Positions 33,907 to 45,071 of a DNA stretch of 64,000 nucleotides are shown piece after piece. The stretch comes from Tetracentron sinense (lineage: Eukaryota > Streptophyta > Magnoliopsida > Trochodendrales > Trochodendraceae). A model generated the notes under the pieces. The model was not told where the DNA came from. It searched no databases and worked only from the letters and a program-made list of their open reading frames with translations. How positions within the stretch are numbered: the first letter of the stretch is position 1; every line of letters starts with the position of its first letter. The position numbers were made by a program, and so were the translations under genes. The stretch spans positions 40,371,965-40,435,964 of the forward strand of contig CM026557.1 in NCBI GenBank assembly GCA_015143295.1. Direction: 5' to 3'.

Positions 33907-35097
33907 TTGATCAACTGTAGGAATGAAGTGATGCAAATATCATTTGGTACCATGACAGTACAAGTCAAAATTTTTAATGTGAGTAAACAACTTCGAGATG
34001 AGAATGATGAAGTTTGTGAAGTTAGTTACTTACATGAATTGGTAGATAATATCATCTTGCGGGTAGGCTATGAGGACCCATTAGAGGCTTACCTTGCGCA
34101 TTTTGGAGGGGATTTTGATATAGAAGTCAACATTGAGGAAGTCAATGCATTATTAGATTCTACCCCATTCTTGGACACTAGTAGATGGCACTCTAAGCAA
34201 GAAATTCTCACCCCTTCATCATCCCCACCTGTACCATCTATAGTAGAGCCCCCTAAGCTAGACCAAAAACCACTACCTGATACTCTCAAGTATGTGTTGT
34301 TAGGCCCCTCTGAAACTCCTCCCGTCATCATAGCTTCGGACTTGAAAAATGCCCAAGAAAAGCAACTTGTAGAAGTCCTTAGGGACCACAAAGAAGCTAT
34401 AGGGTGGTCAGTAGCTGATATCAAGGGCATAAGTCTTTCTGTGGTTCAACATAGGATCCATCTTGAGGAGAATGCCAAAACATCTCGTGAACCACAAAGG
34501 TGGCTGAACCCCGTGATGAAGGAAGTGGTTAGGGCAAAAGTGCTAAAACTGTTGGATACAGGGGTGATTTACCCGATTTTAGACAGCTCCTGGGTGAGCC
34601 CTGTTCAAGTAGTTCCAAAGAAATCGGGTATCACTATGGTGAAGAATGAAGGAAATGAATTGGTGCCCACTAGAGTGCAGACCGGATGGAGAGTGTGTAT
34701 AGACTATAGAAAGCTGAACTCAGCCACACGAAAGGATCACTTCTCACTCCCATTCATTGACCAAATGCTTGAGCGATTAGCCGGACATGAATACTACTGC
34801 TTTTTAGATGGTTATTTCGGATATAACCAGATTCCTATAGCATCGGAGGATCAGGAGAAGACCACCTTCATCTATCCCTTTGGAACATTCGCCTACAGAC
34901 GCATGCCCTTTGGGTTATGCAATGCACCTGCTACCTTTCAGCGGCGTATGATTAGTATATTCTCGGATATGGTCGAACGCTTCCTCGAGGTGTTTATGGA
35001 TGACTTTTCGGTATTTGGATCCACTTATGAAGAGTGCTTGCACCATCTGCAGTTGGTGCTTATAAGGTGTAAAGAGAAAATTTTGATACTGAATTAG
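33907..35097 (+). pseudogene. reverse transcriptase of the Athila-like element
   Basis: The longest intact frame of the element, about 396 codons. It joins the end of protease (NCRNEVMQISFGTMTV) to RT. RT blocks in order: SSWVSPVQVVPKKSG (about 34590), GWRVCIDYRKLNSATRKDHF (about 34687), the first catalytic block CFLDGYFGYNQIPIA (about 34800; the Asp is present), FGTFAYRRMPFGLCNAPATF, and VFMDDFSVFGS at about 34990, the YxDD-box variant normal for this group. It ends at TAG 35095-35097, where the family has Trp (LNWEKCHF); TGG to TAG is a single transition. There is no start codon of its own because it is internal to a polyprotein. Confidence 0.85.
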
Positions 35098-35770
35098 GAA
35101 AAATGTCATTTTATGGTGAAGACAGTGATAGTCTTGGGACATGTCATTTCTGAGAAAGGGATTGAGGTAGATAAAGCAAAGATTTATATAATCTCTAACC
35201 TTCCGCCTCCTCGGTTGGTTAAAGATGTAAGATCATTCTTAGGCCATGCCAGGTTTTACAGGTGATTTATTAAGGATTTCAGTAAAATGGCGAGACCCTT
35301 GTACAATTTACTTGCGAATGATGTCTCTTTCATATTTGATAATTCTTGCCTACAAGCCTTTGAGTGGTTGAAGAAAGAGCTCACCTCTGCTCCTATCATC
35401 CAGCCCCCCAACTGGTCTATCCTGTTTGAGCTCATGTGTGACGCATCAAATCACGCCCTTGGGGCTATTTTGGGGCAAAGAGTGGATAAGTTACCCCACG
35501 TGATCTATTAAGCGAGTCGAACTTTAAATGATGCACAACTAAACTACACTACAACTGAGAAAGAACTGTTAGCTGTGGTATTTTCCCTAGAGAAGTTTCG
35601 GTCATATTTGATAAGATCTAAGGTCATCGTTTACACTGATCATGCATCTTTGAGGTAACTTTTTTCTAAAAGGATGCTAAAGCCCGACTAATTCGATGGA
35701 TCCTTCTGCTAAAAGAATTTGATTTGGAGATTCAGGACAAGAAGGGTTCTGAGAAAGTAGTAGTAGATCA
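35098..35770 (+). pseudogene. RT tail and RNase H of the Athila-like element
   Basis: After the stop, EKCHFMVK...GHVISEKGIEVDKAKI and RSFLGHARFYR continue the RT connection. A TGA at 35263-35265 replaces an expected Arg codon. RNase H starts near 35420 (FELMCDASNHALGAILGQR), then a stop at 35509, TTEKELLAVVFSLEKFRSYL, and VYTDHASLR at about 35635. A frameshift near 35665 moves the end ([20 protein letters not shown]) into another phase. Catalytic acidic positions in CDAS, KELLA and YTDH are still visible. Confidence 0.75.
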
Positions 35771-37153
35771 CCTCTCTAAGTTATCTCTAGAGTCCAAAGA
35801 AAATATCTCATTGAGCAAAAGCTTCCTAGATGAGCAGTTGTTGCAAATTTCCCAACTCTCATGGTTTGCGGATATAGTAAATTATCTTGTCACTGGGGAG
35901 ATGCCCAATCATTGGTCTAAACAGGATAGGTCAAAATTCTTGTCAGAGGTCAAACATTTCTTTTGGGATGACCCCTACCTGTTTAAGTACTGTCCAGACC
36001 AGATAATCAGAAGATGCATTCCTGATCATGACCACAACAATATCATATCCTTTTGTCATGGTCATGCATGTGGAGGATATTTTAATACAAGAAAGACCGC
36101 TGCAAAGATTTTGCAGTATGGTTTTTATTGGCCCACAATCTTTAAAGATTGTCACACAATTTGTCTGAGTTGAGAGAGATGTCAGAAACTTGGTAAAATT
36201 ACCTGTAGGAATATGATGCCTCTGAACCCAATCTTAGTTGTAGAGATATTTGATGTTTGGGGCATTGATTTTATGGGTCCATTTCCAAGTTCTTTTGGAA
36301 ATCTATATATCTTGCTTGTAGTTGACTATGTTTCAAAGTGGGTGGAGGCGATACCAACCAAGACCAACGATCGCCATGTGGTGATCAAGTTTGTTAAAGA
36401 GTATATCTTTTGTCGGTTTGGTACACCCAGGGTGATTATCAGTGATGGTGGGAGTCATTTTTGTAATAACACCTTTGATACCTTAATGAAGAAGTATTCC
36501 GTTACTCATAAGGTTGCTACTCCCTATCATCCGTAGACAAGTGGCTAAGTAGAATTGTCAAATAGGCAGATCAAACAAATTCTAGAGAAAACAGTCAATC
36601 CAAATAGGAAAGACTAATCTTTGAGGTTATTAGATGCGTTATGGGCCTATCGTACTGCTTACAAGACCCTATCGGGATGTCCCTGTATAAGCCTGTCTAT
36701 GGTAAGGCTTGTCACTTGCCAGTTGAGTTGGAACATAGGGCCCACTGGGCCATCAAGACCTTCAATTTTGATTTTCTCTTGGCCGGTAGCCATCGCAAGC
36801 TGCAACTCAATGAGATTGATGAGTTAAGAAATGATGCATATAAGAATGCTAAAATCTACAAGGAGCGAATGAAATCAACTCATAATAAGTCCATCTTTAG
36901 GAAACAATTCGAACCTAGTATTAAAGTTCTCTTGTATAACTCTAGGTTACACCTTTTTCCAGGAAAATTAAGATCTCGATGGTCTGGTCCTTTTATAGTG
37001 CGCACAGTCTATTTCCATGGGGCGGTTGAGATTGAGAACCCCAAGAGTGGGGAAGTTTTTAAAGTTAATGGTCAAAGGCTTAAGTCATTCTTAGAGTTGA
37101 AGAATAGGGATGTAAAGGAGATCCTTTTACAAGACCCAGTTTATATTGATTAA
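35771..37153 (+). pseudogene. integrase of the Athila-like element
   Basis: The N-terminal zinc region is damaged: the second His of the GGH position is Tyr and a Cys codon became TGA at about 36171. The core keeps D in WGIDFMGPF (36267), D in [11 protein letters not shown] (about 36443) and E in VELSNRQ (36550-36552), but CAG to TAG (36534) and CAA to TAA (36546) stops interrupt the segment before the Glu, and a TAA stands at about 36616 where Trp is expected. The C-terminal part (36641-37153) retains [18 protein letters not shown] and [13 protein letters not shown], normal for Athila integrases, ending at TAA 37151-37153. Confidence 0.8.
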
Positions 37154-38499
37154 TTGTTTTTGGTCTACGTCGAGCTAACGACTTTAAACTAAACGCTATT
37201 GGGAGGCAACCCTGTTTTGTAAATTATTTTATGATTTTGCAGGATGGTCACATTCATATTGTCAACTTGCATACACCTCTCTGGTAAGAAATTCCAATTA
37301 GCATTGTTCATTTATTCTTTGCATAACATTGAGGAAAATGTTAGATTTAGTTTGGGGTGTAGGCTTACCTTTTTTGAGACCAAGAACTCATTTTTTTATG
37401 TTAAAAAAAAATGGTTGTATTTCTCAAGATCATAGTTCATACATGAAGGCACTTGGTGAAAAATCAAAAGTCAGTCACAACTGCTAAGTGTTTGAAACAT
37501 GAACCCTTTTTGGTATCTCTCCTTTAGTGGATCTTAAAACAGTTGTACTTTAAAATTTTCACTACACATCTGACTAATTATCTAGAATTTAGGTCAAATA
37601 GAGTGGGTGTTGACCCTTTTGGCTGCCTAGAGTGTCTTGAAAAGACCAAACCTGATGAACTATGACTTCCTTGTTCATTTGGTTGGCTGGGAAAGAAGAA
37701 AAATAGAACTGAGTTATATATACGCTTTAGAAAGCAACCAATGAATTAGACTAGGCACACCGGAAAGGGCTACATATTCCCAAATTGGTATTTTTTTTTT
37801 TAAAAAGGTGTTGAAAAGAAAAGACAAACCCCAAAGCGTCAAGTGTAGAATTTGAGCAAAGAAAGCAAATGGTTTGTGCTGACGTGTCCTCGGGTATGCT
37901 TCCCGGTGGCTCATGTGTTGTTACACTCTTACGCTAACCTAGCTCTTGGAAATAGTGTGAAAGCCACCGGTGTGAAAATGCGAGTAAGCTAGAATATCAT
38001 AGATAAAGTCCCTCAAAGCTATTAAGGTGAACATCCATAATTCTTGTTAACTCAGACAGGATGCTTAGTTTGGAGTTAATTTCTAGGTCAATCTCAACAT
38101 TCATGGCAGTTAGGAGTTAAACCCTACTTTAGGAGACCGAACCTTCAAAGTCACTAGTCAGACAATCACATGCACTTAGGGTTCAATATGTTTTAGAGTT
38201 TTTCTAAGGGAGAGTTACTGATTTGGACTTTGTTCATAATTTTTTTGAACAATTGACTGATAAATCACAAATAACAAATGCTTGAAAAATGGAGTAAGAT
38301 CTTGATACATATGTAGTATTTTGAATTTTGTGGGTAGATTCACTGCAAACCCTCACGAGACAACACTCGTTCACTAGAGGTAATCTAAGGGTTTAACGTC
38401 TTGTTACACGTACTAACTGTAACCGTGAAGCCTGCGAAAGTGAGTTAGGTTTTTTCTTTTCTAGTTTCACTTAGGTTTGCTCAAGGACTAGCAAACTGT
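37154..38499 (+). other. 3' untranslated region of the Athila-like element
   Basis: About 1.35 kb with no open frame resembling the env-like gene of some Athila elements. Weak short frames only. Confidence 0.6.
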
Positions 38500-38510
38500 A
38501 GGTTTGGGGG
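38500..38510 (+). other. polypurine tract of the Athila-like element
   Basis: AGGTTTGGGGG lies just before 'tattTGAAATGC', where the 3' LTR begins. The position matches second-strand priming in plant gypsy elements. Confidence 0.65.
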
Positions 38511-38514
38511 TATT

Positions 38515-39884
38515 TGAAATGCATGTTATTATGATAATAATTGCCTCTTTATTTACATTTGTTAGTTGTTTATTTTGTCTTAATTGTTCTAATTACTTTT
38601 TTACTTTTATGTAGGAGTTAGATGAATTTTAACAGATTTGAGCCCAAATTGGAGAAATTCAAAGCGAAAAGCCCATTAGAGAGAAAAGTCATACAAGGCC
38701 AACTCATCTAATTGAATTAAATCAAAGAGAAAATAGGATTGCTGATATTTGGCATCCAAATCTACAAGAAAAGAAAGTAAATTTTGTGGGTGGTAATATT
38801 GAGCAACAAATCCCCCCATAAAAGGAAGATTTTTGGATTTCCGCCGAAACTGACCATGATTCACTAATTTGGTCATAACTTTTGATTGAGAGATCAGATT
38901 AAGGCAAAATTTGAGGCCTTGGAAAGAGGACTCAAAGGGGAACAATATTAGATTTCACAAAAGTCTCTTAATTTTGATGGAAAGATGGTCAAAAGAGTTG
39001 GTGAAGTGGAGGCTTATGCATAGAAGAGAAGAAAATTAGGGTTGAAACAGTTTTTGCTCTTCTTCTTTTCTTTTTTTCCTCTTTTCTCTCATCTTCCTTA
39101 CTCTTTTCTCTGATATTATTGGAGATTGAGTGGTGTAAAATGATATAATTTGTGAAGAAATTTTATCATTAATGAAGATATATTTCAGAGTTGATCGTAT
39201 GCTCCTTACAATGTCCGGCTAAACTCCCTGATTAGAGCGAAGAACAAAGCTAAGTCATCTCCTTTTAATTTACAATTAATTCTTTATTTTCCATATTATT
39301 TGTGATCTTTAATGTTAAAATAGGTTTGCCTTCATTGCTCTAGGCAAGCTTCGATATTTATTTCTTAATTAAATACTTTTGACTATTTATGCTTAGATTT
39401 AATAGGCCATACTTAGGAATAAATTCTTTTGATGGTTTATACTTATTTTTGATAAATAGTTCTTAAGTTTTTATGATTTTTGAAGTGAATGAAATCTTAG
39501 GTTTTTAATTTAGATTTTGAAAAGGATTTTAAAGTTAAATATTCTGAACCAAAACATTGATTTGTCATTTGGTTTGAGTTATGATTTGGAAAAATTAGGG
39601 ATATTTTGTAGATTGATTAATTGATGTCTAGTGGAATCCGGATGCTCTAATCTCTTTCTCTATTTGATTTACTCATTTTATTAATTCACTTTAGTTGCTT
39701 TGATTTATTTTGTTTAGTTAGATCATATATCTCAAATCAATTCAAGATCTCTTTTATCACTAGTTTATTAGTTAGATTTCAGTTTTAATATTATTTTAGT
39801 TCAGTTCTCTGTGGATCGACCCGTATTTGCCACTATCTCTTCTATGGACGATCGTGCACTTGCGGTATTATTATTTGCACATCA
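38515..39884 (+). repeat. 3' LTR of the Athila-like element
   Basis: Starts TGAAATGCATG and ends GCACATCA, with the same length as the 5' LTR. Differences from it are mostly transitions and small indels. Confidence 0.85.
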
Positions 39885-39949
39885 AGTTTTTGGCGTCGTT
39901 GTCAGGGAACTGATTCCAAAACGATTTTAAATCTGAAATTTTTAGCTTT
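39885..39949 (+). repeat. primer site and internal sequence after the 3' LTR (scar)
   Basis: These 65 bp match 30448-30512, including the primer site (TGGCGTCGTTGTCAGGGA at 39891-39908, two C-to-T changes relative to the 5' copy). Such sequence belongs after a 5' LTR. Homology ends in 'agcttt', and outer-copia sequence starts at once. Confidence 0.8.
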
Positions 39950-40403
39950 AATCCTCGTATTACCAATAAAAGTATAAATATTCTTTGAAGTATATGAGGT
40001 AAAGAAATTTTGATAATTTTTTGTTTAGTTGATAGGTTAAAACCTAGCCCGACCTTAACAAAAATACATCTTTGATTTCTTAGCATTGTATTTAGGATCT
40101 TTTTACCATTGGTAAATTTAGTTACAATATAAGACAAATCATCAACCTTAGCATTCAAATTATTGCATTCAATGGTTGAGATTTGAGATATAGAAACATT
40201 TTCTTTTTCCTTTAATTTCTCATTTCCACTTTTAAATTTTTATTCTCATTTAGTAAAAATTCATTTTTGTTTGAGAGTGAGGAATTTTCCTTTTTTAATT
40301 TTTTATTCTTTAAAGCTTCTTCATAAAGTTCATCATAAGCTTCTTGAAATTCATCAAAAGAAATAGATTCATTTTGGAAAGATTTTACCCCATCCTCATG
40401 GAC
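39950..40403 (-). pseudogene. 3' part of the outer copia gag and gag-pol linker
   Basis: On the minus strand the left end of the inner copia is followed by an acidic coiled stretch (DEFQEAYDELYEEALKNKKL, about 40330) that parallels RDAFHELYAEFRKI of the inner copia. Near 40050 a KVGLGFNLSTKQK block is the counterpart of KADLGYNPLSKQK in the inner element. The frame is shifted several times. It ends at the gypsy junction, before the protease. Confidence 0.7.
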
Positions 40404-40408
40404 CATGA
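40404..40408. other. target duplication CATGA (left)
   Basis: CATGA directly before the inner copia LTR at 40409. The same five bases follow its other LTR at 51617-51621. Confidence 0.85.
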
Positions 40409-42167
40409 TGTTGCCCAGATATGGACCCTAGAGGAGGGGTGAATAGGGTCAATGATAGATTTAAAAAAATATTTCTTTTAAATGCGGAAATTAAAAACCA
40501 AAACGAATGCAGCTGAGCACAAAATAATTAAAGTAATAAAATGCACAAGAAGAAGGAGAAAGAGTTAAGAGATGCAAACACAGATTTGTTTTCGAGGTTT
40601 GGCAAACTCAACCTACTCCTCACCTCAAGCAACACCAGCTTAGAGGTTTCCACTACAATCCACGACTCCACGGGCTTCTTAATCTGGTGAAGCCGAAACC
40701 CTTTTACAACCTCTCTTCTGGTGGAGGTGAACCGTACAGTCCCCAAAGCACAACCCTCTCTGGTTTACACAAAGCAACAGCTTCACAGAACACGCAGGTT
40801 CTTGGATGATAATAACAGATTTTGGATCTTAGATCCGAAAGGTAAACTCCTTTAAGAGTTAGATTTGAATGAAATATCAAGCTCTAAAAAATCTCTCAAG
40901 TGGAAGATTGGATTTTAGCTCAAAGAGAAAAAACAGAGTATCGTTTTGCAGATTTGAAATTTTTAACTCAAGAGAGTGATTTTTAATGTAGCAGTGTGGG
41001 AGTGAGTGTAATTGTATCTGGATCATTCAAAGATCACTTATATTTATAGTGATCTGAAATTTATTACCGTTGATGAGCATTGAATGCAAAAAACCCGTTG
41101 CAAAAATAGACTTTAAGCATTTAATGCGATATTTCAGAATTTTTCTGAACTATCCAGTTGATTAGAGGAGCCTCTTGATCGAATCGATGGCTGCCTGATA
41201 GCCTGGATTAGTTCCCTGATCGGCTGGACCATAAAAATGCATTTCATGGAGTTTTGTTCTATCTAGTCGATTAGAGAGAGGAGTGATCGGCTGGATGGAC
41301 CATCTAATCGACTGGATGGTCCTCCTGATCGGCTGGATAGACCAAAAAGTTTCCAGTTTTTGGTTTATCTGATTTTTAATGCTTTTTCTTTGACTTAAAT
41401 GATTTGCACGAATATCAAAGTCTTTAATAATGTTAGTAAAACATGATTAGCAACTCATAATGATCTTTTGAAAGATCTAAAATGGATTAGCAAAGAGAAC
41501 CAACCCGATCACCACATGCAGAAAAATTTTGAAAAAATTTGTTCTGTCCAGTCGATCACAGGGCTCATCTAATCGACTGAATAGTCTGCCTAATTGGGTG
41601 GATGGCCTATCTAATCAACTGGATAAGCTAAATTTATTTGCAGAATCCATTTTCAAAACCTTTAAGATATGATTTGATTCCAAGGTTTTGTACTTAATCA
41701 TTATGAGTATAATTAACATGTTTTAAGGTCCTTAATCATATTTTAATATTTGTTCAAGGGACCTATGGTCAATCTAAGGTATTTTGAGCTTTTTCAACAA
41801 ATCAACCACTTGAGGATTTTTACAAGAAATCCTAAACAGACTATTTACTACCTAGACTAAGACCTTGATGGAGATGATCTTTGAGCTTTAATGGTCTTCA
41901 ACAGCAAAGTCTTCAGGACAATCTTCCAAAATACTTTTTGTTGATAATTGAACATCTTCTTGAAGCTTTGATTTGGAATTTTTATCATGTCTTGGCTTGG
42001 TCTTTTCTTTGAAGGTTCTTGAATATAGTTGAAATCCCTTCTTTAATTCTTGAATACTATAAAATAAATTGCTCATGGAAGATATTAGTATCACAAGATT
42101 CATTTCATTATCTATGTCATCATTAAAACTAATTGAGGGACATATGGTTGTAACCTTAAGGCTAACG
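40409..42167 (-). repeat. 3' LTR of the inner copia
   Basis: Minus-strand reading starts at 42167; the terminal base is C in place of T in TGTTAGCC because the plus strand has 'gctaacg'. It contains the TCCAGTCGATTA module clusters at 41152-41345 and 41548-41640. Confidence 0.85.
41152..41345. repeat. inverted TCCAGTCGATTAGA / TAATCGACTGGA modules
   Basis: Copies of 'atccagtcgattaga' and its reverse complement 'ctaatcgactggat', plus variants such as 'tgatcggctggat', recur about every 20-30 bp, alternating direction irregularly. Similar clusters occur at 41548-41640, in the other LTR (50602-50795, 50998-51075), and inside the element at 44628-44840. Confidence 0.7.
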
Positions 42168-42181
42168 ATCTCCCCCTTTTT
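42168..42181 (-). other. polypurine tract of the inner copia
   Basis: On the minus strand AAAAAGGGGGAGAT directly precedes the LTR, preceded by GTCATCATC. This is the common copia form. Confidence 0.85.
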
Positions 42182-42514
42182 GATGATGACACACATAATG
42201 GAATGAAATTGGTTATTTTCCCCTTCAACAGATACTTTCCATAAAGAATATGAGGAGAGCTCCCCCTAAGCACGTGCATATATAAAGATTACTAAGTTGA
42301 AACCAAGAAAAGTTCCACAAAAGGATTCTAAAGATTTTTCTATTTAATACCAAAAAAAGTTCCATAAGAGAATTTATTTGAATTTCAAGAATCAAGAGAA
42401 GTTTCATGACATTCTTAATTTAATTCAAGTAATTTAACACCAAAAAAACCTCATGTATTTCATTCTTATTTCTGCCCCTTGTCAACATCAAAAAAAATCA
42501 AACAAGAAGACACA

Positions 42515-44430
42515 AAACTACAGGCCATCCTTCTTTTGTTTCTTGATGAGATCAGCCACCTTGGAAAAAATGTCTTCTTGAGAGGCTGCATCTTCAGGAG
42601 CTGGAGTCTTGAGTTTTTCTTCACTGGATGAGGGAGCTTGGGAGTCATCAGAAGAATCAGAAGCGGAGGACTGAGCTGGGTCTTCATCAGAGGAGGGAAG
42701 GGAGATGATAGGAGTGTCCTTGGGCTGACCCCTTCTGCAAGGTGTTTGCTTCATGGGCCTCTTGCCTTTTGAGATGAAAGGGGCTAAAGTAGAGGGTTGA
42801 GAGGAAGGGGCTCCAGAAATCAAACTGACTACGAAGTTGTTGATCTTTTTCAGCTCATCAGTGGCTCTTAGAGTAATGGTGGCTGACAATGAATCATATT
42901 CAGTCATGTCCAAGAGCAGCTTCCCATGAGTCTTCAATTGAAGTGCTGAAGAGTCCACTTGGCCTTAAATCACTTTTATCACTTTGTCCAACTTGATAAA
43001 TTCCTCCATTTGATCTCCTTCAAGCCTATGGAGCAAAGAAGTCACTATATCCACTCTATTCTTAGTGACAGAACAGTCCATGTTCACATTTCCTAGGACT
43101 GAATAGGCTGCATTTGTTCTTTCCTGCATGTCTTTATGCACAGCAGCAAAGGAAGCTTCAGTCAAGGTCATCATTTCCCTTATTTCAACTCTGAAGTCAG
43201 CTGAGGATCCCTCTAGATAAGCCAGTCTGTCTCTGATCTCTGTCTGCAATCCAGTGGATTGGGCATCTTGGTTCTCCAACCTTTCTCTTACTTCAGCTTG
43301 GAAGTTCAACATTCCAGTGCTAATGGAGTCCATTTTTCCCATCAAGAGACTGAGAACATTATCGGAAATTGAAGTTCTAAAAGGGTGCTCAGGTTGAGCA
43401 AAAGAACCACCAACCTCAAAATGAGGAGTAGGGGCTCTGAGTGGAGAAGAGGGAGGAGAGAAAGCTACTCTAGCTGGAGATGGAGCAGGAGATGGAGAAA
43501 GGAGGGGCTGATCAAGAGGTGGATCAGTAGGGGGATCAGAAGTAGAGGGAGCAAGGGGAGGTGCTGGTTCAGCTGATGAAGAGGGCTGAGCAGAGGAGGA
43601 GGAAGGCTGAGTGCCAAAAGTTTTTGGAAACCATTTTTAGAGTTCCTGATTCCACTGATATCCCATTCCAACTAGTGTAGTTGTGCTGTAGATATCATAG
43701 TGGGCAGGTTGGATTACTTCAACGGTGGAGTCAAAAGAAAGTTCAAAGTGCTTGAAAATGATGGTAAGAAGTATCATATTGTAAAAAATTATATAGCAGA
43801 GATCAAAAGGTTTGGTGGTGAGAACACACCAAATTAGAAAAACATCAAAATATGAAAGGTAGTTGTAGGAAATAATGTGATGAACTAGTCTGGCATCCAA
43901 AGTCAGACTATTTAGAGTGGGTATAGAACTTGGGTGATTTCTTTAGTGCAGATGAGATTGAGAGCTTCAATTGGCTCAAATCTAGGATAATTTGGTCAAT
44001 CTTTGGAAGCAAACATCTCTATGCTTCCAGGGACAGAAAGAATGGAAGTGAGAATTTCGATAGACAAGGTAATGTCCTTGCCACAGACAAAGGAGGTAAA
44101 TATATTGGTGGAAGGACTGAAGTGAAGGTGAGAGTAGAAAAGTTTAACTAATTCAGGGAACATGGATTCCTTAAATTGAAGGAGTTGGAGCCATCCTAGA
44201 GCTTTAAAGAGCTCGCAGATGTGACCTAGGCCCCACTCAGAAACAACAGAGGAGTCTAAGATCTAACCATAGACGATGGGCCTGGAATGAATAATGTCTC
44301 TGTTCTTTTTGGCAGCCTTCTTGGTCTTGAAACACGAGACCGTAGCTTCTTCAACCTCAACAGGGGCTTTCTCTGATCTTCGCTGTCTCTTAGGGCTTGA
44401 GCCTTCTTCTGCGTTCTTCGTCCTCACCAT
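42515..44430 (-). pseudogene. extra ORF of the inner copia, plant transposon protein-like
   Basis: From ATG 44430 (MVRTKNAEEGSSPKRQRRSE, basic and nuclear-signal-like) to TAA at about 42515, roughly 640 codons. The N-terminal globular part has HICELFKALGWLQLLQFKES, ELVKLFYSHL, FVCGKDITLS and, further on, DARLVHHIISYN and IIFKHFELSF. This order resembles the 'putative plant transposon protein' family (Pfam calls it Transposase_32), as I remember it. A Pro/Ser-rich linker follows (about 43460-43620), then a heptad-rich segment (MDSISTGMLNFQAEVRERLE, about 43330 on) and an acidic Ser-rich tail (about 42620-42700). At least four stops and a frame change. It lies between RNase H and the purine tract, the place of env-like ORFs in Sireviruses. 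Function unknown. Confidence 0.7.
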
Positions 44431-45071
44431 CTTGTATAGGGAGTGAAATGAAATGGAGTACACATGGGTTTGATGAGATTCTAGGGTTTGGAGATGGGAA
44501 ATGAAGAGAAATTGGTTTTTGGAGGGAAGAGATGGAATGGAACAGTGAATATGAAAAGTTTAAAGTGAGTAAGAATTTGGGGATTTCGGGTTTTAAAGAA
44601 AATATTTTTTTTATTTTTCACTATCCAGTCGATTACATGAATGGTCTAATCGGCTGGATTGTCCATCTAATCGATTAGGACAGTCATGTGATCGGCTGGA
44701 TAGAAGAAATACATGAGTTTGCAACAATTCATCCATAACATTCCTTTTAATACTATCCAGTCGATTAGATGCCATGTCTGATCGGTTGGATCCATCATCC
44801 AGTTGATTAGATCACTAGGGTGATCGACTGGATAGAAGAAAAAAATATGAAAATTTGCAGATTTCTTCAAAAACCAATTTTCTGCACAATGATCATTACA
44901 CACTTAATTCAAAACATCAATTAATCATTGCAAATCAACATAAATCATTTTTGATCAATTAAAAGTATATTTTGGCAATTTTTATTAAATTTTGTAGAAT
45001 ATTAAGTTTTCACTTTTAAGGAGATTTCTTTTAAGTTTTAAGCTCAGATTTTGAACATTTTGAGATTATAA
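44431..45071 (-). other. spacer between RNase H and the extra ORF
   Basis: Non-coding, AT-rich. At 44628-44840 it carries the same inverted TCCAGTCGATTA modules as the LTRs. No splice or promoter motif could be fixed, though a TATA-like or acceptor element for the downstream ORF would be expected here. Confidence 0.5.

Larger units (their letters stand above)
29078..39949 (+). mobile_element. Athila-like Ty3/gypsy element with a 3' primer-site scar
   Basis: Plus-strand element with LTRs 29078-30447 and 38515-39884 (1370 bp each), a tRNA-Asp-type primer site at 30454-30471 and a G-rich tract at 38500-38510. Gag, protease, RT, RNase H and integrase occur in gypsy order, all broken. There is no env-like frame between integrase and the 3' LTR, which some Athila elements have. 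After the 3' LTR, 65 bp equal to post-LTR internal sequence continue to 39949. Flanks 'atatc' and 'aatcc' are not a duplication. It interrupts the outer copia. Confidence 0.85.

Noticed and set aside
37154..38499. Possible env-like gene in the Athila-like element
   Set aside because: I looked for a long frame with signal and membrane segments after integrase and found none.
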